Shown: positions 33,407 to 42,156 of the stretch, piece by piece
Numbering within the stretch: position 1 is the first letter of the stretch
Layout of the letters: each line of letters opens with the position of its first letter
DNA from: Frankia sp. AiPa1
GTDB lineage: Bacteria > Actinomycetota > Actinomycetes > Frankiales > Frankiaceae
NCBI RefSeq assembly: GCF_023243075.1
Contig: NZ_JALKFZ020000183.1
Coordinates: 1 to 64,000, forward strand
Direction: 5' to 3'
Length of the DNA stretch: 64,000 bases
Notes under the pieces: generated by a model
Databases searched by the model: none
Seen by the model: the letters and a program-made list of their open reading frames with translations, nothing else
Told to the model about the DNA's origin: nothing
Translations under genes and position numbers: made by a program

Positions 33407-34819
33407 GTGACCGACCAGAACCCCCCTCACCAGCCCTCAGGTGGTGACGGGAGCCGGGAGCCGTGGATGCAGCCCAACAGCTCCTGGCCGCAACACCCCG
33501 ACGCACCAGGCGGCACCGGGCCATCCGGCGCGTCGCATCCGGCCGGCGCATCAGGGCCGGCCGGATCCGCGCCCTCCGGACCGTGGGCCGGCGGGCCCGA
33601 CCAGTCGGACGAGCAGACCCAGCTCGCCTGGTCCGGTTCCGGCTCGTCACCGCCGCAGGTGCCCAGCGGCCCGCAGTCCCCGCCGCCCGCCCCCGGGCAG
33701 TGGGGCACCGGACCCCAGTCCGGCCCGGCTCAGGGCTGGCCGCAGCCAGGGGCAAGCGGTCCCGGATGGGGCCAGCCTGGCGGCGCAGGCCAGCCCGGCG
33801 CGGCACAGCCCAGCACCGATCAGCAGGGCTGGAACCAGCCCGGCGCCGACCAGCAGAACTGGGGACAGCCCGGCGCCGACCAGCAGAACTGGAACCAGCA
33901 GGGCGCGCCGGACCAGCAGAACTGGGGACAGCCCGGTCAGGCCGGTCAGCCTGGTGGCTGGCAGCAGGGCGGCGGCGGTTACGCCGGTGGTGGCAGCGGG
34001 CCGTACCAGGCCGGAGGTAACTACCAGCAGCCAGCCGGTTACCCTGGCGGGACTGACTACCACCAGCAGAACCAGTACCCGCCGAATCAGTACGCGCAGC
34101 AGGGCGGCTACCCGCCACCCGGTGGCTGGCCACAGCCGGGCCAACCACCGCAGCCGCCACACAAGCGCAACCCGCTGGTCATCATCGTGCCGCTCATCGT
34201 GGTCGCCGCGATCGTGCTCGGCGTGGTGATCGCGCTCGCGGTGGGCGGAGACGACAACAAGGACGACGTCACCTCGCCGTTCCCCACCCCGTCGCTCAGC
34301 CTGCCCGCGGTGCCCGGGACGGCGACGTTGCCCTCGGTGCCCGCGCCGACTCCGGCCGCGACGGGTCCCGCCGGCGTCTCGAACTGCACGCCGGTCACCC
34401 CGCAGGCACCCGCGGCGGGGACCGCTGGCGTCGGCGGCGCGGGCACGGTGGTCGGCGAGGCGAACTCCTCGGTCAGCGACTTCGAGGCAAAAGTGACGCT
34501 GAACAGCGTCTGCTCGACCAGCGGCACCGTGACCAGCTACGGTGACCCGCCGACCCAGGGCGCCTATTACATCCTGAACGTGACGGTCGAGGTAAGCCGC
34601 GGGGACACGTCCGCCTCACCGTCGGACTTCTACATCCAGACCCCGGACGGGACGCGCTACGACGGCAGCTACGACAACGTCGAGCCGCGGCTGTCCGCGT
34701 CGACCGTGAAGGCCGGTCAGAAGGTTCGCGGCAACATCGTCATTGACGCGCCGCCCGGCCACGGCATGCTCAACTGGGAGCCGTTGTTCGCCGTGACCCC
34801 GGCGAAGTTCCAGCTCTGA
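33407..34819 (+). CDS. Membrane-anchored DUF4352 lipoprotein-like protein with Q/N/P/G repeats
   Basis: 470 residues from a GTG at 33407. The first ~255 residues are cytoplasmic, Gly/Pro/Gln-rich and contain repeats of QQNWGQPGAD type (DNA about 33826-33945). A membrane helix (NPLVIIVPLIVVAAIVLGVVIALAVGG, about 258-285) is followed by a Thr/Pro/Ala linker. An extracellular C-terminal immunoglobulin-like DUF4352 domain comes last (VGEANSSVSDFEAKVTLNSVC, YYILNVTVEVSRG, DFYIQTPDGTRYDG, VKAGQKVRGNIVIDAP). DUF4352 domains occur on secreted or surface proteins of Gram-positives. The function is unknown. Confidence 0.82.
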   Translation: MTDQNPPHQPSGGDGSREPWMQPNSSWPQHPDAPGGTGPSGASHPAGASGPAGSAPSGPWAGGPDQSDEQTQLAWSGSGSSPPQVPSGPQSPPPAPGQWGTGPQSGPAQGWPQPGASGPGWGQPGGAGQPGAAQPSTDQQGWNQPGADQQNWGQPGADQQNWNQQGAPDQQNWGQPGQAGQPGGWQQGGGGYAGGGSGPYQAGGNYQQPAGYPGGTDYHQQNQYPPNQYAQQGGYPPPGGWPQPGQPPQPPHKRNPLVIIVPLIVVAAIVLGVVIALAVGGDDNKDDVTSPFPTPSLSLPAVPGTATLPSVPAPTPAATGPAGVSNCTPVTPQAPAAGTAGVGGAGTVVGEANSSVSDFEAKVTLNSVCSTSGTVTSYGDPPTQGAYYILNVTVEVSRGDTSASPSDFYIQTPDGTRYDGSYDNVEPRLSASTVKAGQKVRGNIVIDAPPGHGMLNWEPLFAVTPAKFQL

Positions 34820-34913
34820 GTACCGCGCGGTTCTGAGTACCGCGCGGACCTGGGGACCGCGTAGACCTGGGGACCGCGCAGACCTGGGGACCGCGCAGGC
34901 CTGGGGACGGTGC
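34818..34913. repeat. 17-bp tandem repeats after the DUF4352 gene
   Basis: Two GAGTACCGCGCGGNN units beginning at the stop codon are followed by three to four units of ACCTGGGGACCGCGCAG (17 bases). They lie between convergent genes (34819 and 35004) in the place of a terminator. No hairpin is obvious. Confidence 0.85.
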
Positions 34914-35003
34914 CGGCGCTGGTCGCACATCGACGACCGGCGCCGGCCACCGTCGCTCGAGGACGGCTCTCGGCGAGGGCAAGCTGGCAGGGGAAGACAG
35001 TCG

Positions 35004-35399
35004 TCAGGCGAGGGCCGCGCGGATCCGGTCGGCCGCGGCGTCGAGATCGGCGGGGTCGGGGTTGGGATCGGCGTTGCTGAAGCTGAGCTGTGACTCGCTC
35101 TCGATCGCCAGCAGATGGACGTGCGCGTGCGGCACCTCGAGCCCGGCAATGATCACGGCCACCCGCTGGGGCTGGTATGCGCGGGCGATGGCCCGCCCGA
35201 CGGTCGCGGTCGCCGCCCACAGTTGCCCCTGAATATCGTCGGGCAGGTCTGTCCACCGGTCGATCTCGACCCGCGGGATCACCAGGGTGTGCCCTGGACG
35301 GACCGGCGCGATCGTGAGCAGGGCGACGGTGTGCTCGTCGGAGTACACGATCCGCCCCGGTAGCTCGCCGTCGATGATCCGGGTGAAGACGCTAGGCAT
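35004..35399 (-). CDS. HIT-family hydrolase
   Basis: 131 residues. The histidine triad is in EVPHAHVHLLAIES. The N-terminal FTRIIDGELPGRIVYSDEHTVALLTIAPVRPGHTLVIPR is typical of the HIT/HINT family, which cleaves nucleoside phosphoramidates or dinucleotides. The ATG at 35399 has no ribosome-binding site. TAGGGT lies eight bases upstream, so a leaderless transcript is possible. A conserved protein of the family is also near this block in other actinomycetes. The exact substrate cannot be told. Confidence 0.92.
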   Translation of the reverse strand: MPSVFTRIIDGELPGRIVYSDEHTVALLTIAPVRPGHTLVIPRVEIDRWTDLPDDIQGQLWAATATVGRAIARAYQPQRVAVIIAGLEVPHAHVHLLAIESESQLSFSNADPNPDPADLDAAADRIRAALA

Positions 35400-35552
35400 G
35401 GCCCACGACCCTATCGGCCGCCCGGCGCACCGGGCATCGGCTCAATGCCCTGTCAGGCACTCTCCCCTCGCCGTGTTCATCACCGACGTTCATCACCGAC
35501 GTTCACCGTCGGCGTTCGCCGCCGACGCGTCGTCCTACCACCGCCCCCGCCT

Positions 35553-35969
35553 CTAGACGAACGGCCGGGAGAATCCGGCCTGGCCGGCGGTCATCACACG
35601 GAACTCGTTGCCCTCCGGGTCGGACAGAACGTATCCACGCTCGCCGTCGCCGTCGTCGTAGCGGCCCACCCGGCGGGCGCCCAGGGTGAACAGCCAGCCG
35701 AGCACCCGCTCGGCGTCGACCGCGTACAGATCCAGATGCAGCCGGCTCGAGCCGCCGCCGTCGCGAGCACCGGGCCGGAGCAGCAGTTTCGGGCCGGCGC
35801 CGGCGGGGTGACGCAGCACTGCCGCGTCCCCGTCTCGCCACAGCACCTCGTAACCCAGTGCGGCGGACCAGAAGCGCACCATGACATCCACATCCGCACA
35901 GTCCACTGCCACACGCCCCACCCGGATCCCGTTGGTCTCAAACCACGCCACCCGGGCATGATTCCGCAT
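35553..35969 (-). CDS. VOC-family (glyoxalase-like) protein
   Basis: 138 residues with two betaalphabetabetabeta modules. The first is VGRVAVDCADVDVMVRFWSAALGYEV. The second is RLHLDLYAVDAERVLGWLFTLGARRV, and it ends in the signature VLSDPEGNEFRVM, whose glutamate is a metal ligand. The family covers glyoxalases, dioxygenases and resistance proteins. The metal histidine positions are only partly present, so the activity cannot be assigned. The start ATG at 35969 was chosen because the homology begins within 15 residues. The frame is open further to 36056. Confidence 0.85.
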   Translation of the reverse strand: MRNHARVAWFETNGIRVGRVAVDCADVDVMVRFWSAALGYEVLWRDGDAAVLRHPAGAGPKLLLRPGARDGGGSSRLHLDLYAVDAERVLGWLFTLGARRVGRYDDGDGERGYVLSDPEGNEFRVMTAGQAGFSRPFV

Positions 35970-36183
35970 TCCCGACTCGTTGGCCTGCCGAGTGGGTATC
36001 GCGTGCGCGTGTCGTGGGTGCATCGGGCATTCCACTGGCGCACCAGAGACAGTCAATGGATACCGAACGGACTATCCCCTGACTGTCTGGTGCGGCCAGC
36101 CGGCCGCACGGGCACTCGGCCGGCCGCGCCCCCGCGCCAACCGGCGCGACGAATCTGTCAGTGGTCGGGCATAGCGTGACCGC

Positions 36184-37980
36184 GTGCGCCCAGACCCCGC
36201 TTCCGCTGGCCGGCCCCTCGGTCAGGACGCTTCGACCCGACCAGTCGGCGCCCCCAGGCAGGCCAGCCTGGAGGAGCTGGGGCGTCCGCTGTCGGAGCTG
36301 ACGTTCGTCATCGTCGACCTCGAGACGACCGGCACCGCCGCGGCCACCTCGGAGATCACCGAGATCGGCGCGGTACGCGTGCGCGGCGGCGCGGTGCTCG
36401 CCGAGATGTCGACCCTGGTACGGCCAAGCGGGCCGATCCCGGCGATGGTGTCCGTGCTCACCGGCATCACCGACGCGATGGTCGTCGAGGCGCCGCGCGA
36501 GGCCGAGGTCATCCCGACGTTCCTCGAATTCGCGCGCGGGGCGGTGCTCGTCGCGCACAACGCCCCGTTCGATCTGGGCTTCCTGCGGGCGGCGCTGGAA
36601 CGCTGTGGCTATCCACCGCCGGCCTGGGAGCATCTGGACACGTTGCGCATCGCCCGGCGGATCATCACTCGCGACGAGTCGCCCGACTGCCGGCTCGGCT
36701 CGCTCGCCCGGCTGTTCCGCAGCACCACCGAGCCCTCGCACCGCGCGCTCGCCGACGCGCGGGCCACGGTGGATGTGCTGCACGGCCTGTTCGAGCGCCT
36801 CGGCAACCTCGGCGTGCGCACGCTGGAGGAGGTGCACGAGTTCACTTCCCGGGTGTCGCCCGCGCAGCGCCGCAAACGCCACCTCGCCGACGAGCTGCCG
36901 ACCGGTCCCGGCGTCTACGTCTTCCGCGACGCTCACGGTCGAGCGCTGTATGTCGGCACCTCCCGGTCGGTGCGCTCGCGGGTGCGCACCTATTTCACCG
37001 CCAGCGAGCCGCGGACCCGGATGGCCGAGATGGTCGCGCTTGCCGAGCGGGTCGACGCGATCGAATGCGCGCACGCGCTGGAGGCTGAGGTCCGCGAACT
37101 ACGGCTGATCGCCGATCACAAACCGCCGTACAACCGCCGCTCGCGCCATCCCGAGCGGGCCATCTACCTGCGGCTGACCGACGAGCCGTTCCCACGGCTG
37201 TCCCGGGTGCGCGACCTGCGTGACGACGCGACCTGCCTCGGCCCGTTCGCGAGCGTCCGCGACGCGCAGGACGCCACGGACGCGCTGCTCGCGGTCGTGC
37301 CCCTGCGCCAGTGCTCGGGGCGGCTGAGCCCCCGGGTGCACCGGCCCGCCTGCGCGCTGGCCGACCTGGGCCGTTGTGGCGCGCCGTGTGACGGTCGGGA
37401 GGACGTGGCCACCTATGCCCGGCACGTGGAGCTCGCCCGGGCCGCCATCACCGGCGATCCGGCACCGGTGGTCGATGCCGCCACCCGGCGCATGAGCCGG
37501 CTGGCCGACGAGGGGCGTTACGAGGAAGCCGCCCACGAACGCGATCGGATGGTGAGTTTCGTCCGCGCCGCCGCACGCGGGCAGCGGCTGGCGGCGCTGA
37601 CCCGGATCACCGAGCTCGTCGCCGCCGCGCCGACCGCGCAGGCCGGTTGGGATCTGGTGGTGATCCGCCGCGGTCGCCTGGTGTCCGCCGTGACCGTTGC
37701 CCGCGGCATCGATCCGCGTCCCTGGGTGGATGCCGCGGTCGCCAGCGCCGAGACGGTGCTCCCTCGGCCTGGGCCCGCGCCGTGCGCGTCGGTCGCCGAG
37801 AGCGAGCGGATCGCCCGCTGGCTCGCCGGGCCCGGGGTGCGCCTAGTCCGGCTCGACGGCGAGTGGAGCTGGCCAGCCAATGGTGCCGCGCGGGCCGCGG
37901 AGCACTACGCCACGCTCGCGGCGGCAGCCGCCGCCGAACAGCATCCTGCCGGCTCGCCACCTGCCACGGGCCGGCGCTGA
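36184..37980 (+). CDS. DEDDh exonuclease-GIY-YIG (DnaQ-UvrC/Cho) fusion nuclease
   Basis: 598 residues. Residues ~35-200 are a DnaQ-type 3'-5' exonuclease: FVIVDLETTG (ExoI), LVAHNAPFDLGFL (ExoII) and HRALADARATVDVL (ExoIII, His-Asp). Residues ~235-320 are a GIY-YIG nuclease as in UvrC/Cho: GPGVYVFRDAHGRALYVGTSRSVRSRVRTYF, with KPPYNRR and ERAIYLRLTDEPFPRLSRV after it. A UvrC-like cysteine region (QCSGRL, RPACALADLGRCGAPC) and a helical domain follow. It matches Rv2191. It probably acts in DNA repair, combining incision and resection. TAGCGT lies six bases before the GTG start, with no ribosome-binding site. Confidence 0.92.
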   Translation: MRPDPASAGRPLGQDASTRPVGAPRQASLEELGRPLSELTFVIVDLETTGTAAATSEITEIGAVRVRGGAVLAEMSTLVRPSGPIPAMVSVLTGITDAMVVEAPREAEVIPTFLEFARGAVLVAHNAPFDLGFLRAALERCGYPPPAWEHLDTLRIARRIITRDESPDCRLGSLARLFRSTTEPSHRALADARATVDVLHGLFERLGNLGVRTLEEVHEFTSRVSPAQRRKRHLADELPTGPGVYVFRDAHGRALYVGTSRSVRSRVRTYFTASEPRTRMAEMVALAERVDAIECAHALEAEVRELRLIADHKPPYNRRSRHPERAIYLRLTDEPFPRLSRVRDLRDDATCLGPFASVRDAQDATDALLAVVPLRQCSGRLSPRVHRPACALADLGRCGAPCDGREDVATYARHVELARAAITGDPAPVVDAATRRMSRLADEGRYEEAAHERDRMVSFVRAAARGQRLAALTRITELVAAAPTAQAGWDLVVIRRGRLVSAVTVARGIDPRPWVDAAVASAETVLPRPGPAPCASVAESERIARWLAGPGVRLVRLDGEWSWPANGAARAAEHYATLAAAAAAEQHPAGSPPATGRR

Positions 37981-38063
37981 CAACGGAGATCCGCTGTCGG
38001 CACCGGCCCGGGTGCGATGCGTAACGCAGTGCTTGCTGGGACTGGCTTGCCGGGACTGCCCCG

Positions 38064-39656
38064 TCAGTGCCGGTCGGGGCTGCCCCCGGGCTCCTTTTCC
38101 TTCTCCTCCACGAAGAATCCGCTGACCGCCTTGCCGGCCCGCCGGGCGAGTCCCTTGCCGTGGCCGTCGCCGTGCCCATTCGCCGCCGGAAGGACATACC
38201 GGTCGTTGGGCACATGCGGGTAGTCGGGGACCGGGTCAGGCTTGGGCCGATGGTCCTCGACGAACTCACCACTGGGCAGCTGCCGGATGATCCCGGTCTC
38301 GATGCCGTGATGCGCGATCTCGGCGTCCTTCTCCTGCAGGTTCAGGCACAGCTTCTTGGTCATCGCGTAGGCGATCGGCGGGACGATGATGAGCCCGATC
38401 CGACCGGCCCAGGTCATCGCGTTCAGCGAGATGCTGAAGGTCTTGGCGATGACGTCGTTACCACCGGAGATCCACAGGACCAGGTAGAAGCTGATCGCCA
38501 TCGCGCCCAGCGCGGTCCTGGTCGGCGCTTCCCGCGGCCGCTGCAGCAGGTTGTGCGACTTCGTGTCGCCGGTGAACCTGGCCTCGAGGAACGGCCAGAT
38601 CGCCAGGAGCGTGAACAGGATGCCGGGCAGCACCGCCGTCGGCCAGAACACCGCGGGAACGGTGTGGCCGAGGCCGCGGAACTCCCATGGCGGCATCAGT
38701 CGGGTCGACCCGTCCAGGAAGCCGATGTACCAGTCGGGCTGGGAGGCCGAGGACACCTTGGAGGGGTCGTACGGGCCGAACATCCAGATCGGGTTGATCT
38801 GCGCCAGCCCGCCGAGCAGCGCCAGCATGGCGAAGACCATCATGAAGAACCCGCCGGACTTCACGGCGAAGATCGGGAACACCCGGTGGCCGACGACGTT
38901 GTCCTCGGTCTTGCCCGGCCCGGGGAAGTCGGTGTGCTTCTGCTGCCACAGGATCGCCATGTGCGCGCCGATCAGCGCGAGCAGCACGCCCGGTACGAGC
39001 AGGATGTGCACCACGTACAGCCGGGGCAGGAAGTTGTTGCCGGGGAACTCGCCGTTGAACAGCAGGAACGACGCCCAGGTCCCGATGATCGGGATGGACT
39101 GGGCGATGGACGCCGCGATCCGCAGGCCGGTGCCGGAGAGCAGGTCGTCCGGCAGTGAGTAGCCGGCGAAGCCCTCGAGGATGCCGAGGATGAGCAGACC
39201 GACGCCGATCACCCAGTTGATCTCACGCGGCTTGCGGTAGGCACCGGTGAAGAACACCCGCATCAGGTGGACGATGATCGACCCGACGAAGATCAGCGCC
39301 GCCCAGTGGTGAATCTGGCGGAAGACCAGCCCGGCCCGGACATCGAAACTGATGTCCAGGGTCGACGCGTAGGCCCGGCTCATCTCCACGCCCTTGAGGG
39401 GCACGTACGGGCCGTTGTAGATGACCTCGGTGTTCGACGGGTCGAAGAACAGCGTGAGGTAGATACCGGTCAGCAACAGGACGACGAAGCTGTAGAGCGC
39501 GATCTCCCCGATCATGAATGACCAGTGGTCGGGGAAGACCTTGTTCAGGTTGCGCCGCAGCCCGGCCTGCGTGCCGAACCGCTCGTCGGCCGCCCGGTTC
39601 AGCTTGCGGACCGGCCCGGGCCGCTTGACGAAGTCCGGCGGGGCTGCGGATGTCAT
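38064..39656 (-). CDS. qcrB: Cytochrome bc1 complex cytochrome b subunit
   Basis: 530 residues with eight to nine membrane helices. The haem-ligand helix regions include FRQIHHWAALIFVGSIIVHLMRVFF and FLPRLYVVHILLVPGVLLALIGAHMAIL, paired with GFAGYSLPDDLLSG. The quinol-site helices (GLAQINPIWMFGPYDP, DWYIGFLDGSTRLMPPW) fit actinobacterial QcrB. A long cytoplasmic C-terminus (QEKDAEIAHHGIETGIIRQLPSGEF) is typical of the actinobacterial form. The protein oxidises menaquinol and passes electrons to QcrA/QcrC. The ATG overlaps the qcrA stop (ATGA). It is the last gene of ctaE-qcrC-qcrA-qcrB. Confidence 0.96.
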   Translation of the reverse strand: MTSAAPPDFVKRPGPVRKLNRAADERFGTQAGLRRNLNKVFPDHWSFMIGEIALYSFVVLLLTGIYLTLFFDPSNTEVIYNGPYVPLKGVEMSRAYASTLDISFDVRAGLVFRQIHHWAALIFVGSIIVHLMRVFFTGAYRKPREINWVIGVGLLILGILEGFAGYSLPDDLLSGTGLRIAASIAQSIPIIGTWASFLLFNGEFPGNNFLPRLYVVHILLVPGVLLALIGAHMAILWQQKHTDFPGPGKTEDNVVGHRVFPIFAVKSGGFFMMVFAMLALLGGLAQINPIWMFGPYDPSKVSSASQPDWYIGFLDGSTRLMPPWEFRGLGHTVPAVFWPTAVLPGILFTLLAIWPFLEARFTGDTKSHNLLQRPREAPTRTALGAMAISFYLVLWISGGNDVIAKTFSISLNAMTWAGRIGLIIVPPIAYAMTKKLCLNLQEKDAEIAHHGIETGIIRQLPSGEFVEDHRPKPDPVPDYPHVPNDRYVLPAANGHGDGHGKGLARRAGKAVSGFFVEEKEKEPGGSPDRH

Positions 39657-40978
39657 GAGCGCTCCCAGAAGGCGGCACCGACGGGCTCATCATAGTCACC
39701 GTCACGGGCGTACAGATAACCGTCCGCATCGGCGGCGATGGCCAGCTGCGGCAGCGATCGGCTCGCCGGACCGAAGATCGCCCGGCAGCCGTCCAGCACG
39801 TTGAACACCGACTGATGGCACGGGCAGAGCAGGTGATGGGTCTGCTGCTCGTAGAGGCTCACCGGGCAGCCGGCGTGGGTGCAGATCTTGGAGTAGGCGA
39901 CGTGGCCGTCGACCGACCACGTCTCCCGGCCCTTGCGCGGCCGGTCGACCCCCGGTGGAAGACGGATCAACAGCGTGGTGCTGTCCGCCTTGGCGTGCAG
40001 GTCGGTCTTCGGCTCGTAGGAGACCTTCCCGTCCGCGCCGGTGACCGGAACGGCCGGAAAGACGGTCTCGATCCCACCGATGGACACATCACCCAGCTTG
40101 ACGTAGCGGCCCTCCTCGGTGACCAGGCGGGCGCCCTTCACCCAGGAGGTGTGGTCAAGCTTCTTGCCCGGCTTCGAGTTGGTCAGGTTCAGCAGCGGCA
40201 CCACGACCAGGCCGCCGAGCACCGTGCCAGCGCCGAGCAGCGTGCGGCGCAGCAGCGGGAAGCGGGTGAGGCCGGTGTCGGCGAACCCGCCGGCCACCTC
40301 CGCCTCGGTGGCCGCGATCTCCTCCTTGGCGGAGGTGAACTCGTGGCGCTCCTGGACGGCGTGCTCATGCGGCATGAGCCGCTTGGCCCAGAGGATCATG
40401 CCGATGCCGAGCCCACCGACGGCCAGGCCGAGAGCCGAGCCGAGACAGGGCGTGTAGTACTGCTTGTGCTTGTCCCCGACGAAGTTCGTGATGACGAAGC
40501 CGACCGTGCCGACCACCGAGACCATGAACCAGAGGGCGATGATCCGCTCGGCCCGCCGCTCCGCGCGGCGGTCATGGTCCTCGGCCCGCGGCCGGCGGGT
40601 GGTGACCCCGCCACCACCCGCGCCGCCCCGCATCACCGTGTGCTGCGGGTTGCGCCGGGAGTCGGTCTGGTGCGGCGGGGTGCCCAGCGTCTCCGGGCCG
40701 TCGTGGCTGCCGGCCACGATCTCCGGCCCCCCCGCCGAGATGCCTGATCCCTTGGCGGGAGCACCCGAGGTGTCGACCGGGTGCTTGGACCGCCGGAAAA
40801 TGCTACTCATCGAATCCTGGTCAGCCTTGTCCGCCGGCTCGCCCTGATACCCCGCGTAGTGCATGCGCTCGCCGGCGCCTTGTTCGTCGGCCCGGCGCTC
40901 GGCGGCGGAGTCGGCCGGCCGGTCTTCTCCGCCCGATCCGCCCGGTCCCGGCGACCCCGGGCCCGTCTGGTCGCTCAT
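39653..40978 (-). CDS. qcrA: Cytochrome bc1 complex Rieske iron-sulfur subunit
   Basis: 441 residues from the ATG at 40978. The N-terminal ~150 residues are Gly/Asp/Arg-rich. Three membrane helices follow (IIALWFMVSVVGTVGFVITNFV, LGLAVGGLGIGMILWAK, LLRRTLLGAGTVLGGLVVVPLL). The C-terminal Rieske domain carries the 2Fe-2S ligands CTHAGC and CPCHQS (about residues 371-396). It is exposed outside, taking electrons from menaquinol and giving them to cytochrome c. The extra N-terminal helices are a known actinobacterial feature. The gene overlaps qcrC and qcrB by four bases each. Confidence 0.95.
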   Translation of the reverse strand: MSDQTGPGSPGPGGSGGEDRPADSAAERRADEQGAGERMHYAGYQGEPADKADQDSMSSIFRRSKHPVDTSGAPAKGSGISAGGPEIVAGSHDGPETLGTPPHQTDSRRNPQHTVMRGGAGGGGVTTRRPRAEDHDRRAERRAERIIALWFMVSVVGTVGFVITNFVGDKHKQYYTPCLGSALGLAVGGLGIGMILWAKRLMPHEHAVQERHEFTSAKEEIAATEAEVAGGFADTGLTRFPLLRRTLLGAGTVLGGLVVVPLLNLTNSKPGKKLDHTSWVKGARLVTEEGRYVKLGDVSIGGIETVFPAVPVTGADGKVSYEPKTDLHAKADSTTLLIRLPPGVDRPRKGRETWSVDGHVAYSKICTHAGCPVSLYEQQTHHLLCPCHQSVFNVLDGCRAIFGPASRSLPQLAIAADADGYLYARDGDYDEPVGAAFWERS

Positions 40979-42156
40979 ACCTTCTGCCTCGCTCCGATCC
41001 ACAGGCACACGGCGAGCAGCCCACCGATGCCGACCAGCATGGCCAGCAGGCCCTCCGGCACCGGACCGTACTTGCCGAGGCTGAAGCCGCCGGGGCTCTT
41101 GGCCTTGTTCAGGTGCTTGACGTAGGCCGCGACCGCGACCGCGTCCTTCTCGTCGATCTGGCGGTCACCGAAGACCGGCATGGACTCCGGCCCCGTGCGC
41201 ATGGCCTCGATGATCTGCGTCGCGGTCGACTCAGTCAGCGCGGGAGCATACTTACCGTAGGTCAGCGGAGCGCCCTGGGCGACCGCCTGGTGGCACTGTG
41301 CACAGTTCGCCCGGTAGAGCTCGCCGCCCTTGGCCAGGTCGGCATCGCTGATCTGCTTGTCGTTGACCTCGGGCTTCGCCGGACCGCCGCCCAGGCTGTC
41401 GATGTACGCGGCGAGCTGCGCGATCTGCGTGTCCGAGTAGATCGGCGCCTTGCGGTCGGCCTGCGCGGCCGGAGCGGCCAGCGGCATGCGGCCCGTGGAG
41501 ACCTGGAAGTCGACCGCGGCGGAACCCACGCCGATCAGGCTCGGTCCCGTGTTCGAGCCCTGAGCGCCGAGCCCGTGGCAGGTCGAGCAGCCCTGCAGGT
41601 ACAGGGCGCGGCCCTGACGGACCGCCTCGTTGGAATCGGCCGTCGACGCGGCGTTGCCGCCGGGCGCGAGCACCGACCACAGCACGCCGGTGGCGAGCAG
41701 CCCGAGTGCCATCACCAGGGCGGACGAGCGTCGTCGCCGCCGCGCGGTCGACACCCGACGGCGCGCACGGCGGCGGCCGAGCAGGCCGGGACGGCCGGCG
41801 TCCGGCGTCGCCCCCGAGCCCGCCGTCACCGCGTCGGCCGCGCTGTCCGCGTCGATCGCAGGGTCCGAGCCGGCCTCGTTGTCCGCGTCGGTCGCGCTCT
41901 CGACGTCCGTGACGCGGTCAGAAGCGACCGCGTTCTCGACGTCGGTCACGCTGTGGGCATCGACCGCGCTGTCCGCGTCGGCCGCGACCGCAGGTGTGCT
42001 CCTGGTCGGCTCCGGCGAGGTGACGGCGTCGCGCGGCGCGGTGCCGGCAGCACGGCCGGCGTCACGGCCGGTATCGCGCGACGATGTGGCCGCGGCCGGT
42101 GCGGGATCCGGCGGCGCGTCCGACGATGTGCCTGAAGTGTCAGTCATGTCGCTCAC
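40975..42156 (-). CDS. qcrC: Cytochrome bc1 complex diheme cytochrome c subunit
   Basis: 393 residues. Two CxxCH haem motifs are present (GCSTCHG and NCAQCHQ), each followed by an axial-methionine region, plus an N-terminal and a C-terminal membrane helix (ALVMALGLLATGVLWSVLAPGG; LLAMLVGIGGLLAVCLWIG). This di-haem QcrC replaces a soluble cytochrome c in actinobacteria and docks directly to the aa3 oxidase. Residues ~45-110 are unusual: an Asp/Ala/Ser/Val-rich array (DADSAVDAHSVTDVENAV) encoded by CGTCGG/GTCCGC-type DNA repeats at about 41830-41990. The GTG start overlaps the ctaE stop (GTGA). Confidence 0.95.
   Translation of the reverse strand: MSDMTDTSGTSSDAPPDPAPAAATSSRDTGRDAGRAAGTAPRDAVTSPEPTRSTPAVAADADSAVDAHSVTDVENAVASDRVTDVESATDADNEAGSDPAIDADSAADAVTAGSGATPDAGRPGLLGRRRARRRVSTARRRRRSSALVMALGLLATGVLWSVLAPGGNAASTADSNEAVRQGRALYLQGCSTCHGLGAQGSNTGPSLIGVGSAAVDFQVSTGRMPLAAPAAQADRKAPIYSDTQIAQLAAYIDSLGGGPAKPEVNDKQISDADLAKGGELYRANCAQCHQAVAQGAPLTYGKYAPALTESTATQIIEAMRTGPESMPVFGDRQIDEKDAVAVAAYVKHLNKAKSPGGFSLGKYGPVPEGLLAMLVGIGGLLAVCLWIGARQKV

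Noticed and set aside
34818..34913. CRISPR or terminator function for the 17-bp repeats after the DUF4352 gene
   Set aside because: Direct repeats without spacers and no inverted arms.
38058..38080. GCCCCG/CGGGGC inverted repeat at the end of qcrB as terminator
   Set aside because: Six-base stem with an 11-base loop that overlaps the qcrB stop; too weak compared with the other four terminators.
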